A DNA stretch of 64,000 nt from Pseudooceanicola sp. (GTDB lineage Bacteria; Pseudomonadota; Alphaproteobacteria; Rhodobacterales; Rhodobacteraceae), in NCBI RefSeq assembly GCF_029213205.1, contig NZ_JARGNH010000001.1:248001-312000 (forward strand), written 5' to 3'. The notes under the pieces were generated by a model. That model was not told the DNA's origin. It saw only the letters and a list, made by a program, of their open reading frames with translations, and ran no database searches. Position 1 is the first letter of the stretch; each line of letters starts with the position of its first letter. Shown here in pieces: positions 1-8,833 of this stretch. The translations under genes were made by a program, and so were the position numbers.

Positions 1-1
1 T

Positions 2-1300
2 CTGCGGGCCTTGAGCCGCGCCACCCTGTGGATCGACCGGGGCCAGGTGCGCCGGTCCGACGAGGGCTTTGAAGGGTTCGAGGCCTGGCGCGACAAGATC
101 TGGGAGGACGAGGATCTCGCCCGTCACAAGCTGAATCGCAAGATCAAGGCCGAGGCCCGCTGGGCGGTCGAGGGCATCAGCGCCCGGCGCAAGCGCAACC
201 AGGGCCGGGTGCGGCGGCTGGCGGACATGCGCGAAGACCGTGCGGCGCAGATCCGCCGCCAGGGCACCGCGGCGATGGCGCTGGCGGCCGGGACCAAGTC
301 GGGGCGTAAGGTGATCGAGGCACAGGCGATTGCCAAAGCCTTTGACGGGCGCGAGATCCTGCGTGATTTCAGCCTCACCGTGATGCGCGGTGACCGGGTT
401 GCATTTGTCGGGCCGAACGGGGTCGGCAAGACCACGCTGATCGGCATGCTGACCGGTGGCATCGCCCCGGACAGCGGCACCATCAAGCTGGGCACCAATC
501 TGGACATTGCGATGTTCGATCAGTCGCGTGCTGCCCTGGTCCCCGATCAGACGCTCTGGGAGAACTTGGTGGGCGACCCCGAGATGCGGGTCAGCGGCCA
601 GGCGGATCAGGTGATGGTGCGTGGTCAGCCCCGGCATGTGGTTGGCTATCTCAAGGACTTCCTGTTTGACGAGGCCCAGGCGCGGGCGCCGGTGCGCTCG
701 CTCTCAGGCGGGGAAAAGGCACGGCTGTTGCTGGCCAAGCTGATGGCGCGGGAAAGCAATATGCTGGTGCTGGACGAGCCGACCAATGATCTGGACGTCG
801 AGACCCTGGATCTGTTGCAGGAACTGCTCGACGATTATGACGGCACCGTGCTGCTGGTCAGCCACGACCGCGATTTCATCGACCGGGTCGCCGCCACCAC
901 GGTGGCGATGGAGGGTGACGGGCAGGCGCTGGTCTATGCCGGTGGTTGGAGCGATTACCGCGCTCAGCGTGGGCAGGCCGATGTGGCGACCACCAGCAAG
1001 GGGGGCAAACCCGCCGCCGCGCCCCAGGCGAGTCGCAAGGCAGAGAAGAAGGCTGCCGGTCTCAGCTTTACCGAATCACATCGGCTGGCGGAACTGCCCG
1101 GGGTGATCGACCGGCTGAGCGCCGAGATCGCCAAGCTTGAGACTTATCTCTCTGCCCCGGATCGATTCTCGGCCGAACCGGTAAAATTCCGCAAGGCCAC
1201 CGAGGCGCTGAGCGAACGCCAGCAGGCGCTGCAAACCGCCGAGGGCGAGTGGCTGAGCCTTGCAGAAAAGGCCGAACAGGCGGATTCAGCCAGCCGGTAA
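2..1300 (+). CDS. uup: ABC-F ATPase, Uup-like, 5' part outside window
   Basis: This is the C-terminal half of an ABC-F protein, a soluble twin-ATPase family that acts on ribosomes or, for Uup, on branched DNA intermediates. The frame is open to the left edge, so the first ATPase domain is missing from view. What remains is the inter-domain linker, then the second ABC domain with Walker A (GPNGVGKTT, about residue 136), the signature LSGGEKARLLLAKLM, and Walker B followed by the D-loop (VLDEPTNDLD). A charged helical tail follows (about residues 350-430), as in the C-terminal coiled coil of Uup. The tail and the RRKRNQGRV linker favour Uup over EttA or YheS. No transmembrane segments are present, as expected. 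The stop is followed by an 81-base gap before the CaiB gene. Confidence 0.85.
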   Translation: MRALSRATLWIDRGQVRRSDEGFEGFEAWRDKIWEDEDLARHKLNRKIKAEARWAVEGISARRKRNQGRVRRLADMREDRAAQIRRQGTAAMALAAGTKSGRKVIEAQAIAKAFDGREILRDFSLTVMRGDRVAFVGPNGVGKTTLIGMLTGGIAPDSGTIKLGTNLDIAMFDQSRAALVPDQTLWENLVGDPEMRVSGQADQVMVRGQPRHVVGYLKDFLFDEAQARAPVRSLSGGEKARLLLAKLMARESNMLVLDEPTNDLDVETLDLLQELLDDYDGTVLLVSHDRDFIDRVAATTVAMEGDGQALVYAGGWSDYRAQRGQADVATTSKGGKPAAAPQASRKAEKKAAGLSFTESHRLAELPGVIDRLSAEIAKLETYLSAPDRFSAEPVKFRKATEALSERQQALQTAEGEWLSLAEKAEQADSASR

Positions 1301-1381
1301 ATCAACTTGCCGTTCGGTCAATTGGTGTATGGAAATTCCTTTCTGCCGGGTGCATATTTCCGGCAGGGAGGATTTCTGAAT

Positions 1382-2614
1382 ATGTCCGAAACAGCCAACA
1401 TGCCGTTGGACGGCATTCGGGTCATTGACCTGAGCCAAGTTTACCAAGGCCCTTATTGCACCCTGATGCTGGCCAAGGCCGGTGCCGATGTCATCAAGGT
1501 CGAACCCTTGCAGGGTGAACCGATCCGCATCCGCCAGGAGGTGTCGCGCGGATCTGCGGTGCCGTTTGCGATGCTGAACCAGCACAAGCGCGACATCACC
1601 CTCAATCTGAAAGCTGAAGAGGGCAAAGAGATCCTGCGCCGTCTGGTCGCGGATGCCGATGTGCTGGTCGAGAATTACGCCCCTGGGGTGATGGATCGGC
1701 TGGGCCTCGGCTATGAGGCGCTGCGCGAGATCAACCCCGGGCTGATCTATGCCTCTGGCACCGGCTATGGGCTGAGTGGGCCGGACCGCGACCGCCAGGC
1801 GATGGATATCACCGTGCAGGCGGCCTCGGGGATGATGAGTGTCACCGGGTTCCCGGATGGGCCGCCGGTCAAGGCGGGCCCGGCGGTGATTGATTTCATG
1901 AGCGGCACCCATCTCTATGCCGGGATTGTCACCGCGCTGTTTCACCGGGTGAAATCCGGCAAGGGCCAGCTGGTCGAGGTGGCGATGCAAGAGGTGGTCT
2001 ATCCCTCGCTCGCCTCCAATCTGGGGATGATCTACGATTCCGACGCTGCCCCGCCGCGCACCGGCAACCGGCATGGCGGGCTGGCCTCATGCCCTTATAA
2101 TGTCTACCCGGCCTCGGATGGCTATGTGGCGATCATCTGCACCAATGAGGGGCATTTCGCCAATCTCTGCACGGCGATGCAGATGCCGGAATGCAAAGAC
2201 GATCCGCGCTTCAATGACCGTGCCGCGCGGGTGCGCAACATGGAGGAAATCGACGCGATGATCGCGGGTTGGACCGCGCAGCATTCCAAGGCTGAAATCC
2301 GTGAAATTTTTGGCCGCACCAAGGTGCCGCATGCGATAGTGCGCGATCTGATCGAGGTCACCAATGACGCGCATATGCATGAGCGCGGCGCCATCGGCTG
2401 GATCGACCACCCGGAATACGGGCGCATTGTGGTGCCAGATTCACCGTTGCGCCTGCATGGCGCGCCGCGCCGCGATCTGGTGGCGGCGCCCTGGCTGGGC
2501 GAGCATTCGCGCTCGGTTCTGGCGGATGAGCTGGGGTACAGTGACGACGACATCGACCGATTGCAGGATGCGGGCGTTATCGCCCACCCAAAACACAGTA
2601 AAGCGGAGGCCTAG
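1382..2614 (+). CDS. CaiB/BaiF family CoA-transferase
   Basis: A 410-residue family III CoA-transferase, which moves CoA from a donor thioester to a carboxylic acid. The N-terminus has the family signature (GIRVIDLSQVYQGPYCTLML, then GADVIKVE). An Asp in AVIDFMSGTHLYAG lies where formyl-CoA transferase has its catalytic aspartate. I chose the ATG at 1382 because GGGAGG precedes it by about 8 bases and the protein then begins in the usual way; an upstream in-frame start at 1307 would add 25 non-conserved residues. An inverted repeat with arms CTGCCGG/CCGGCAG (1343-1366) abuts the ribosome-binding site. Two acyl-CoA dehydrogenase genes follow with gaps of 3 and 13 bases, so this gene probably activates the substrate that they oxidise. 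The substrate is unknown. Confidence 0.9.
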   Translation: MSETANMPLDGIRVIDLSQVYQGPYCTLMLAKAGADVIKVEPLQGEPIRIRQEVSRGSAVPFAMLNQHKRDITLNLKAEEGKEILRRLVADADVLVENYAPGVMDRLGLGYEALREINPGLIYASGTGYGLSGPDRDRQAMDITVQAASGMMSVTGFPDGPPVKAGPAVIDFMSGTHLYAGIVTALFHRVKSGKGQLVEVAMQEVVYPSLASNLGMIYDSDAAPPRTGNRHGGLASCPYNVYPASDGYVAIICTNEGHFANLCTAMQMPECKDDPRFNDRAARVRNMEEIDAMIAGWTAQHSKAEIREIFGRTKVPHAIVRDLIEVTNDAHMHERGAIGWIDHPEYGRIVVPDSPLRLHGAPRRDLVAAPWLGEHSRSVLADELGYSDDDIDRLQDAGVIAHPKHSKAEA

Positions 2615-2617
2615 GAC

Positions 2618-3670
2618 ATGGCATTGGACAGTGACGACATTCACATCGCTACAGCGGAACGGATTTTCGCCGATCACGCGGATTTGCAGGCGGTCGCGCA
2701 TGATCGCGCCGGCAATTACAAGGCGGCGCTCTGGCAGGCGGTGGTCGACAACGGCCTGACCCTGGCGATGCTGCCAGAGGCGTCGGGCGGCGTCGGGCTG
2801 AGCCTGGATCAGGCGTTTGATCTGTTGCGGGCCGCGGGGCGCTGGGGCATTTCGGTGCCGCTGGCCGACACCATGCTGGCCGGCTGGGCGCTGGCCGCCG
2901 CCGGGTTGGAACCGCGCGAGGGCAAGCTGCTGCCGCTGGTGCCCGCACCGCGTGGCAAGCTGAGCATTGACGCCGCAGGCCGGGTCACCGGGCGCTGCGC
3001 CGAAGTCGCCTTCGGGCGTGAGGCCGAGGCCTTCGTGGCGCTCTGCGACGGGCCGGACGGGCCGGTGATCGCGCTGCTCGACCCCAGCATCTGCCAGATC
3101 GTTGAGGGCACGTCGCTGGCGTTCGAGCCGCTGGATGCGGTCAGCGTCGATGGCGTCGCGGTGAGCAGCGCGCCCGCCGGAGGCGCGGTGACGCTGCCGG
3201 AAATGGCCGCGACCGCGCGCGCCAATCAGATTGCCGGGGCGCTGGAAACCATGCTCGATATCTCCGTCGCTTATGCGATCGAGCGCAAGGCGTTCGAGCG
3301 GACGATTTCCAAATTCCAGGCGGTTCAGCATCTGCTGGCACTGCTGGGCGAGGAATGTGCCGCCGCGGTTGCGGCTGCGGTGTCGGCCGGGGATACGCTG
3401 GCGCGCGGCGACAGCGGCCCGGCGCTGCTGTTGGAGGTCGCCGCCGCCAAGGTGCGCTGCGGCGAGGCGGCGGAACAGGCCAGTGCCATTGCCCACCAGG
3501 TGCATGGCGCCATCGGGTTCACCGCCGAACATCCGCTGCATCGGCTGACGTTGAACACGCTGGCCTGGCGCGAAGATTATGGCACCGAAGCGCATTGGGC
3601 GCTGGCGCTGGGAAAACACGTATCAGCGGGGGGCGCGGATGCGCTCTGGTCGCTGTTGTCGGATCGTTGA
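2618..3670 (+). CDS. Acyl-CoA dehydrogenase family protein, small partner
   Basis: A 350-residue acyl-CoA dehydrogenase-like flavoprotein. It has the all-helical N-terminal domain, a shortened middle domain, and a C-terminal helical domain containing ERKAFERTISKFQAVQHLLA, which corresponds to the FAD/tetramer interface segment of the family, then HQVHGAIGFTAEHPLHRLT. It is shorter than classical acyl-CoA dehydrogenases (about 380-400 residues). Pairs of short and longer subunits encoded side by side are known for heteromeric enzymes such as the pimeloyl-CoA (PimC/PimD) and steroid side-chain types. The 3-base gap after the CaiB gene and the 13-base gap before the next dehydrogenase support one operon and a heteromeric enzyme. 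That pairing is inference. The ATG at 2618 has GGAGG 10 bases upstream. Confidence 0.85.
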   Translation: MALDSDDIHIATAERIFADHADLQAVAHDRAGNYKAALWQAVVDNGLTLAMLPEASGGVGLSLDQAFDLLRAAGRWGISVPLADTMLAGWALAAAGLEPREGKLLPLVPAPRGKLSIDAAGRVTGRCAEVAFGREAEAFVALCDGPDGPVIALLDPSICQIVEGTSLAFEPLDAVSVDGVAVSSAPAGGAVTLPEMAATARANQIAGALETMLDISVAYAIERKAFERTISKFQAVQHLLALLGEECAAAVAAAVSAGDTLARGDSGPALLLEVAAAKVRCGEAAEQASAIAHQVHGAIGFTAEHPLHRLTLNTLAWREDYGTEAHWALALGKHVSAGGADALWSLLSDR

Positions 3671-3683
3671 GGGGGACCAGATC

Positions 3684-4844
3684 ATGAGTATTTCATTGCG
3701 TTTCGACCCGGTGCGTTTGCCGGATTATTGTCAGGACCTGCGCCAAGAGGTGCGTGCCTTTATCGCCGAACAGGTCGCCCAGGGCGTGTTTGATCCCAAT
3801 GTCGAAGAACACCCGTTCGAGGCATTGGATGGCTTTGCCAAGGCGGTTGCCGCCAAGGGCTGGATCGGCATGGCCTGGCCGCGCGAATATGGCGGTCAGG
3901 AACGGTCGTTTCTTGAGCGCTATGTGGTCAACGAGGAAATGCTGGCCGCCCGGGCGCCGACCCGGCGCTATTTCGTCGCCGACCGGCAGAGCGGCCCGAC
4001 CCTGATCCGCTATGCCTCCGAGCCGATCAAGGCGCGGGTGCTGCCGCAGATCATCGCCGGCAATGCCACTTTCTGCATCGGGATGAGCGAACCGAACTCC
4101 GGCTCTGACCTGTTCGCGGCGCAAGCCAAGGCGACCAAGGTCGACGGTGGCTGGCGGTTGAACGGGGCCAAGATCTGGACCTCTGGCGCGCAATTTGCCG
4201 ATTACATGATCGGGCTGTTCCGCACCTCGGCCCCGACCAAGGAGAACCGGCGCCATGGGCTGACCTCGTTCCTGGTGGATATGCGTTCCGAGGGGATCCA
4301 GGTGAATCCGATCCGCCAGATCACCGGCATGTATGAATTCAACGAGGTGCAATTCGACAATGTCTTCTTGCCGGACGACAACCTGATCGGCGAAATCGAC
4401 GGGGCCTGGAAACAGGCGACCTCGGAACTGGCCTATGAACGCTCGGGGCCCGAGCGGTTCTTGGAAACCTTTGGCGCGATGCGGGCGTTTCTGGCGGCGG
4501 TGCAGGGCAGTGACGATCCGCGCATCAACGAGGGGCTGGGACGGTTGATCGCCCAGCTGCACACGATGCGGCGGATGTCGGTTTCGGTGGCAGGTATGCT
4601 CGAGGCCGGGCGCGAACCGGTGACCGAATCGGCGATCGTCAAGGATCTGGGCACGGTCTGGGACAAGGCGCTGCCGAAAGAGCTGCGCGGGTTGATCTCG
4701 CTGATGGATTACGATTCATACGATGTCGCGGCCTACCGCGAGCGGATGGATTATTTCACCCGGATGTCGACCAAGCTGACGATCCAGGGCGGGACCACCG
4801 AAATCCTGCGCGGCATTGTCGCCCGGGGTCTGGGCCTGCGCTGA
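3684..4844 (+). CDS. Acyl-CoA dehydrogenase, large partner
   Basis: A 386-residue acyl-CoA dehydrogenase, which introduces an alpha,beta double bond into an acyl-CoA with FAD as cofactor. Visible family features are the middle-domain substrate and flavin segment CIGMSEPNSGSDLFA and the C-terminal IQGGTTEILRGIVARGLGL. Medium-chain enzymes carry their catalytic glutamate in a YEGT motif near the C-terminus; here that place reads QGGT, so the base must lie elsewhere, possibly in the SGPERFLE segment. The ATG at 3684 follows GAGGGGG with good spacing. A perfect hairpin terminator follows the stop, so this is the last gene of the 1382-4844 operon. Together with the preceding subunit it probably acts on the acyl-CoA made by the CaiB enzyme. 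Confidence 0.9.
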   Translation: MSISLRFDPVRLPDYCQDLRQEVRAFIAEQVAQGVFDPNVEEHPFEALDGFAKAVAAKGWIGMAWPREYGGQERSFLERYVVNEEMLAARAPTRRYFVADRQSGPTLIRYASEPIKARVLPQIIAGNATFCIGMSEPNSGSDLFAAQAKATKVDGGWRLNGAKIWTSGAQFADYMIGLFRTSAPTKENRRHGLTSFLVDMRSEGIQVNPIRQITGMYEFNEVQFDNVFLPDDNLIGEIDGAWKQATSELAYERSGPERFLETFGAMRAFLAAVQGSDDPRINEGLGRLIAQLHTMRRMSVSVAGMLEAGREPVTESAIVKDLGTVWDKALPKELRGLISLMDYDSYDVAAYRERMDYFTRMSTKLTIQGGTTEILRGIVARGLGLR

Positions 4845-4858
4845 GCCGCAAAAATTGA

Positions 4859-4888
4859 AATGCGGGGCCGGTTCAACGGCCCCGCATT
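4859..4888. terminator. Bidirectional hairpin terminator
   Basis: A perfect 12-bp inverted repeat, AATGCGGGGCCG/CGGCCCCGCATT, with a 6-base loop. It lies between the convergent acyl-CoA dehydrogenase and enoyl-CoA hydratase genes. Flanking A/T bases are present on both sides but no long U-tract, so efficient intrinsic termination in both directions is likely but not certain. Confidence 0.75.
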
Positions 4889-4910
4889 CGCAGCTTAGGC
4901 CAGATCCTTG

Positions 4911-5714
4911 TTAGGCCGGATCCTTGCCGGTAAAGTTCGGGGCGCGGTTTTCCAGATAATGCGCCGAGCCTTCCTTGTAATCCTCGGAGAACCGGCATTC
5001 GATGATCTGATCTTCGGATTTATGCGTCGCCTCGACCAGGGTCTGATATTGCGATTCCCAGATCTGCTGCTTCATCAACCGCAGCGAGCGTGGTGAGGAA
5101 TAATTCGCCAGCCCTCCGGCATAGGCCTGCACCGCTTCAAGAAAACCAGCGTCAGGCAGGCAGCGGGCATAGCCGAGCTTGTCGGCTTCGGGTCCGGCGA
5201 CCCGGCGCGACGAGAACAGCAGATCAGCGGCGTTCATCGGCCCGATCAGACGCGGCAGCAGCCAGGCGGCGGCATGTTCGGCCACCAGCCCGCGTTGCGA
5301 AAACGCGGTGGAAAGCTTGGCGCTTTCGGCCATGAAGCGGATGTCGCAATAGAGCGTCAGGCAGAACCCGACCCCTGCAACACCGCCGTTGATCGCGGCG
5401 ATCACCGGTTTCCCGATGCCGAAGATATAGCTGTAGCGCTGGTCGAATTCACCATTCACGCGCTCATGCGACTTTGGCAGCACATTGCCGGCCCGCTTGG
5501 ACAGGTTCTGCATCGACGCCCCGGCACAAAAGGCGCGGCCCTTGCCGGTCAGCACGATTGCGCGCACCGCGTCATCGGCATCGGCGCGTTTTATCGCCGC
5601 GCGCAGGCTCTCCTCCATCTCTGGGCGCCAGGTGTTCATTTCCTCGGGCCGGTTCATCGAAATCGTCGCCACCCGATTGGCCACCTCATAGGTTACAATA
5701 TCCGTGTCGCTCAT
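4911..5714 (-). CDS. Enoyl-CoA hydratase/isomerase family protein
   Basis: A 267-residue crotonase-family protein, which hydrates, isomerises or cleaves enoyl-CoA thioesters. The N-terminal NRPEEMNTW and the oxyanion-hole segments GKGRAFCAGASM and INGGVAGVGFCLTL are visible. The position that carries the first catalytic Glu in classical hydratases reads LYCDIRFMAESA, so the exact reaction cannot be assigned. I chose the ATG at 5714 rather than 5720 or 5780 because AGGAG lies 9 bases upstream of it but only 3 bases from 5720. It is divergent from the TRAP transporter operon across a 190-base region with a strong palindrome, and convergent with the acyl-CoA dehydrogenases. It fits the hydration step after their oxidation. 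Confidence 0.88.
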   Translation of the reverse strand: MSDTDIVTYEVANRVATISMNRPEEMNTWRPEMEESLRAAIKRADADDAVRAIVLTGKGRAFCAGASMQNLSKRAGNVLPKSHERVNGEFDQRYSYIFGIGKPVIAAINGGVAGVGFCLTLYCDIRFMAESAKLSTAFSQRGLVAEHAAAWLLPRLIGPMNAADLLFSSRRVAGPEADKLGYARCLPDAGFLEAVQAYAGGLANYSSPRSLRLMKQQIWESQYQTLVEATHKSEDQIIECRFSEDYKEGSAHYLENRAPNFTGKDPA

Positions 5715-5788
5715 CTGCATGGTCTCCTGTGATGTCGTCGCGGAGACGGTGACCCTGTGCCGGATGGCTGGCAATCGCACAGCCGGAC

Positions 5789-5835
5789 TTGACAGAATGG
5801 CAGTCAGAGAGGAAATTCAAATGCGCGTTTGAATT
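5789..5835 (+). promoter_or_regulatory. Candidate promoter with palindromic operator
   Basis: TTGACA at 5789-5794 is a good -35 element; 17 bases later GAAATT (5812-5817) could be a weak -10. Overlapping it is a palindrome of two perfect 8-bp arms, AATTCAAA (5814-5821) and TTTGAATT (5828-5835), around TGCGCG. It sits in the divergent gap between the enoyl-CoA hydratase and dctP genes, so a repressor bound here could control both. No cognate regulator gene is recognisable next to the cluster. Confidence 0.5.
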
Positions 5836-5904
5836 CGCCCTCGGCTCGGCGTCGCCCAGTCAGAGGATTGGCAAGAAGCGGCGCAAAGCCGCAGGGGAGG
5901 AAAG

Positions 5905-6963
5905 ATGATTGATTTGAAAACCACCGGCATGGCCGGTCTTTTTGTTCTGACCGGCGCTGCGCCACTTCTGGCCGACAGCTACAGCTGGACCGTGGTGGCC
6001 GGGCATCCGCCGATCACCCGCGGCGTTTCGGCGATCAGCGACCATTTCGTGCCCGAGGTCACCAAGCGGCTTGAGGCCCTGGGCCACACGGTGCAATGGA
6101 CCGAGGCCTATGCCGGGGCGGTCGCCGATGTGAACGGGGTGCTTGAAGCGGTGGGCGACGGTATCGCCGAATTCGGCTATGTCCCGCATCTGTTCGAAGG
6201 CGACAAGCTGCCGCTGGAACAGATCAGCTATGTCACCCCCTTTGGCACCGACGATCTGGGCAAGCTGATGGGCGTCATCGACAAGCTGCATGACGAGATC
6301 CCCGAGATCGACGCGGGCTGGGCCAAGAACAACCAAAAGGTCATCGCGCCGGTTGGCATCGATACCTATCATTTCGTCACCAAATTCCCGATTGAAACCC
6401 CCGAGGACATCGCCGGGCACAAGATCGGCACCGCCGGTCTGGCGCTGAACTGGCTGAAGGGCACCGGTGCGACGCCGGTCGCGGGGGCGCTGCCGTCGTT
6501 CTACAACGCCATGTCGACCGGGCTGTATGACGGGGTTCTGACCTTTGAATCGGTGGTCGCCCCCTACAAGTTCTACGAGGTCGCGCCCTATGTGACCAAG
6601 ATCAACTTTGGCGCGCAATATGCCTCGGCTTTGACGGTCAATCTGGACACCTGGGACAGCCTGCCGGCTGACGTGCAGGCGGCCATTCAGGAGGTGGCGG
6701 ATGAATATCGTGATATCGCCGCCGAATCCTATCGCGACGGTGGTCAGAAATCCCTGGCCAAGGCGGTCGAGGGCGGCGCCACGATCAACGAATTGTCCGA
6801 TGAGGTCCGCGCTGCCTATGCGAAGAAACTGCCCGATATCGCCGGTGAATGGGCCAAGACCCTGGACGCCCAGGGCCTGCCGGGCACCAAGACGCTTGAG
6901 ACCTATATGCGTCTCTCGAAAGAGGCCGGGATCAACCACGTCCGCGCCTGGGGCAGCATGTGA
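5905..6963 (+). CDS. dctP: TRAP transporter substrate-binding protein (DctP type)
   Basis: A 352-residue periplasmic solute receptor of a TRAP transporter, a family that imports organic acids using an ion gradient. A signal peptide is visible (MIDLKTTGMAGLFVLTGAAP, cleavage near LLADS). The mature protein has the DctP fold with the SFYNAMSTGLYDG segment near residue 195, in the region that contributes the conserved carboxylate-binding residues of the family. GGGGAGG lies just upstream of the ATG. The stop overlaps the GTG start of dctQ. Its location between CoA-metabolism genes implies that it delivers the acid that those enzymes use. The ligand cannot be read from sequence. Confidence 0.92.
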   Translation: MIDLKTTGMAGLFVLTGAAPLLADSYSWTVVAGHPPITRGVSAISDHFVPEVTKRLEALGHTVQWTEAYAGAVADVNGVLEAVGDGIAEFGYVPHLFEGDKLPLEQISYVTPFGTDDLGKLMGVIDKLHDEIPEIDAGWAKNNQKVIAPVGIDTYHFVTKFPIETPEDIAGHKIGTAGLALNWLKGTGATPVAGALPSFYNAMSTGLYDGVLTFESVVAPYKFYEVAPYVTKINFGAQYASALTVNLDTWDSLPADVQAAIQEVADEYRDIAAESYRDGGQKSLAKAVEGGATINELSDEVRAAYAKKLPDIAGEWAKTLDAQGLPGTKTLETYMRLSKEAGINHVRAWGSM

Positions 6964-7520
6964 GCGATCCCACCGCAACTCTGACGCCGCCGGAGATGCC
7001 CGGCGGCGCGCTGGCGCGGCTGCTGAACCGGCTGGCGCTGTGGCTGGCGATCATCGGCGGCGTCGGCACCATGGGAATCATGGCGCTGATCAATGCCGAT
7101 GTGATCGGGCGCGGCGCCTTTAACGCGCCGGTCCCGGCCACCGCTGAGATTGTCAGCGCCGCCATCGTCGCGATCGTGTTCCTGCAATTGCCGCAGGCGA
7201 CGGCGGCGGGGCGCAATGTGCGCTCGGACATGCTGTTGTCGCGGTTGCGGCTGCGCGCGCCGCGCAGCGCCAACTGGCTGGACGCGGCGCATCACCTGGC
7301 CGCGACGATCATGCTGGCGATTCTGATGCGCTATATCGGTCCCGAGATCCTGGAAAGCATCGAAGGCCATGAAACCGTGGGCCTTTATGGCATCTTCACG
7401 ATGCCGCGCTGGCCTTTCGTCACCTGCGTCCTGATCGGCTGTGCGCTGACTCTGGCGCAGTTTGCCATGCTGACCATCGGCCTGGTGTTGAACGCAATGC
7501 GGAAAGACCCAACCCCATGA
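6960..7520 (+). CDS. dctQ: TRAP transporter small membrane subunit (DctQ type)
   Basis: A 186-residue membrane protein with about four hydrophobic helices (near residues 25-50, 60-80, 115-135 and 150-180), the usual size and topology of DctQ. It forms the membrane complex with DctM and receives substrate from DctP. The start is a GTG inside ATGTGA, so it overlaps the dctP stop by four bases; its own stop overlaps dctM in ATGA. These overlaps indicate translational coupling across dctPQM. Confidence 0.9.
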   Translation: MSDPTATLTPPEMPGGALARLLNRLALWLAIIGGVGTMGIMALINADVIGRGAFNAPVPATAEIVSAAIVAIVFLQLPQATAAGRNVRSDMLLSRLRLRAPRSANWLDAAHHLAATIMLAILMRYIGPEILESIEGHETVGLYGIFTMPRWPFVTCVLIGCALTLAQFAMLTIGLVLNAMRKDPTP

Positions 7521-8821
7521 GCAATGTTGAGATCGGCATCGCCTCGATCGTCGCCATTCTGGTGTTCATCCAACTTGGCATGCATATCGCCATCGCGCTG
7601 ATGTCGGTCAGCTTTTTCGGGGTGTTCCTGGTCAAGGGCAAGCTGCTGATCGCCGGCAAGCTGCTGTCGCATGCGGCGTTGGACGGGGTGGCGCGTTATT
7701 CCTTCGGGGTGATCCCGCTGTTCGTGTTGATGGGGGTTCTGGTGGGGGCCTGCGGGCTGGGCCGCGATGTGTTTGACGTCGCCGGGCAATTGTTCCGCCG
7801 GTTTCGCGGCGGCCTCGGCATAGCCACGGTGTTCGCCAATGCGGTGTTCGCGGCGGTCAATGGCACCTCGATCGCCAGCGCGTCGGTGTTCACCAAGGTC
7901 GCGGTGCCGGAACTGATCCGCCAGGGCTATACGCCCCGGTTTTCGGTTGGGGTTGTGGCCGGGTCCAGCGTGCTGGGCATGCTGATCCCGCCGTCGCTGT
8001 TGCTGATTCTGTTCGGGATCATCGCCGAGGTGTCGATCGGTGATCTGTTCACCGCCGGGATCCTGCCCGGTGTGGTGCTGGCGTCCTTCTTTATCCTGCT
8101 GATTCTCGCCCTGGCCAGGTTCGCGCCGAAATTCACCGGCCAGCCGGAGAAAAGCGACCTGCCGGAGATGAGCAAGCTCACCATGCTGTTCAAATCCGCG
8201 CCGATCATCGTGCTGATTCTGCTGGTGCTTGGCGGGATTTATGGCGGGTTCTTCACCCCGACCGAGGCCGGTGGAGTCGGCGCGCTTGGCGCCTTTGTCA
8301 TTGCCATCATCAAGGGCCGCCTCGGCGGGCGCGAGATTGGCCGGATTTTGCTGGAAACCGGGCAGGTTACCGCCTCGATCACCTTTCTGATCATTGCCGC
8401 ACATATGTATTCGCGACTGCTGGCGCTGACCGGATTGCCCGGGGCGATGACTGGGCTGCTGGCGTCCTGGGAGCTGGGGCTCTACGGCATTCTGGTGCTC
8501 TATCTGATGGCGATCATCCTGCTCGGCACCATCCTTGATTCCTCGTCGATCCTGCTGATCCTGCTGCCGCTGATCCTGCCGGTGATTGCGCCCTTTGGCG
8601 TCGATCTGGTCTGGTTCGGGATTGTCACCATCATTGCGGTCGAGATCGGATTGCTGACCCCGCCACTGGGGGTGGCCTGTTTTGTTATCAAGGCCAATCT
8701 GGATGACAAGCGCATCACATTGAACGATATTTTTGCCGGTGCCGCGCCGTTTGCGTTGGTCATGGTGGTCATGGTTGTGCTGGTTCTGCTGCTGCCCTGG
8801 CTGGCCACCGGCCTGCTTTAG
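7517..8821 (+). CDS. dctM: TRAP transporter large permease (DctM type)
   Basis: A 434-residue integral membrane protein with a dozen or so hydrophobic segments, matching DctM, the ion-coupled translocation subunit of TRAP transporters. Characteristic segments include NAVFAAVNGTSIASASVFTK in the first half, GSSVLGMLIPPSLLLILFG, and near the end LLTPPLGVACFVIKA. The ATG overlaps the dctQ stop. It is followed after 12 bases by the metallo-hydrolase gene, which suggests that import and metabolism share one transcript. Confidence 0.93.
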   Translation: MSNVEIGIASIVAILVFIQLGMHIAIALMSVSFFGVFLVKGKLLIAGKLLSHAALDGVARYSFGVIPLFVLMGVLVGACGLGRDVFDVAGQLFRRFRGGLGIATVFANAVFAAVNGTSIASASVFTKVAVPELIRQGYTPRFSVGVVAGSSVLGMLIPPSLLLILFGIIAEVSIGDLFTAGILPGVVLASFFILLILALARFAPKFTGQPEKSDLPEMSKLTMLFKSAPIIVLILLVLGGIYGGFFTPTEAGGVGALGAFVIAIIKGRLGGREIGRILLETGQVTASITFLIIAAHMYSRLLALTGLPGAMTGLLASWELGLYGILVLYLMAIILLGTILDSSSILLILLPLILPVIAPFGVDLVWFGIVTIIAVEIGLLTPPLGVACFVIKANLDDKRITLNDIFAGAAPFALVMVVMVVLVLLLPWLATGLL

Positions 8822-8833
8822 AAAGGGCGACGC

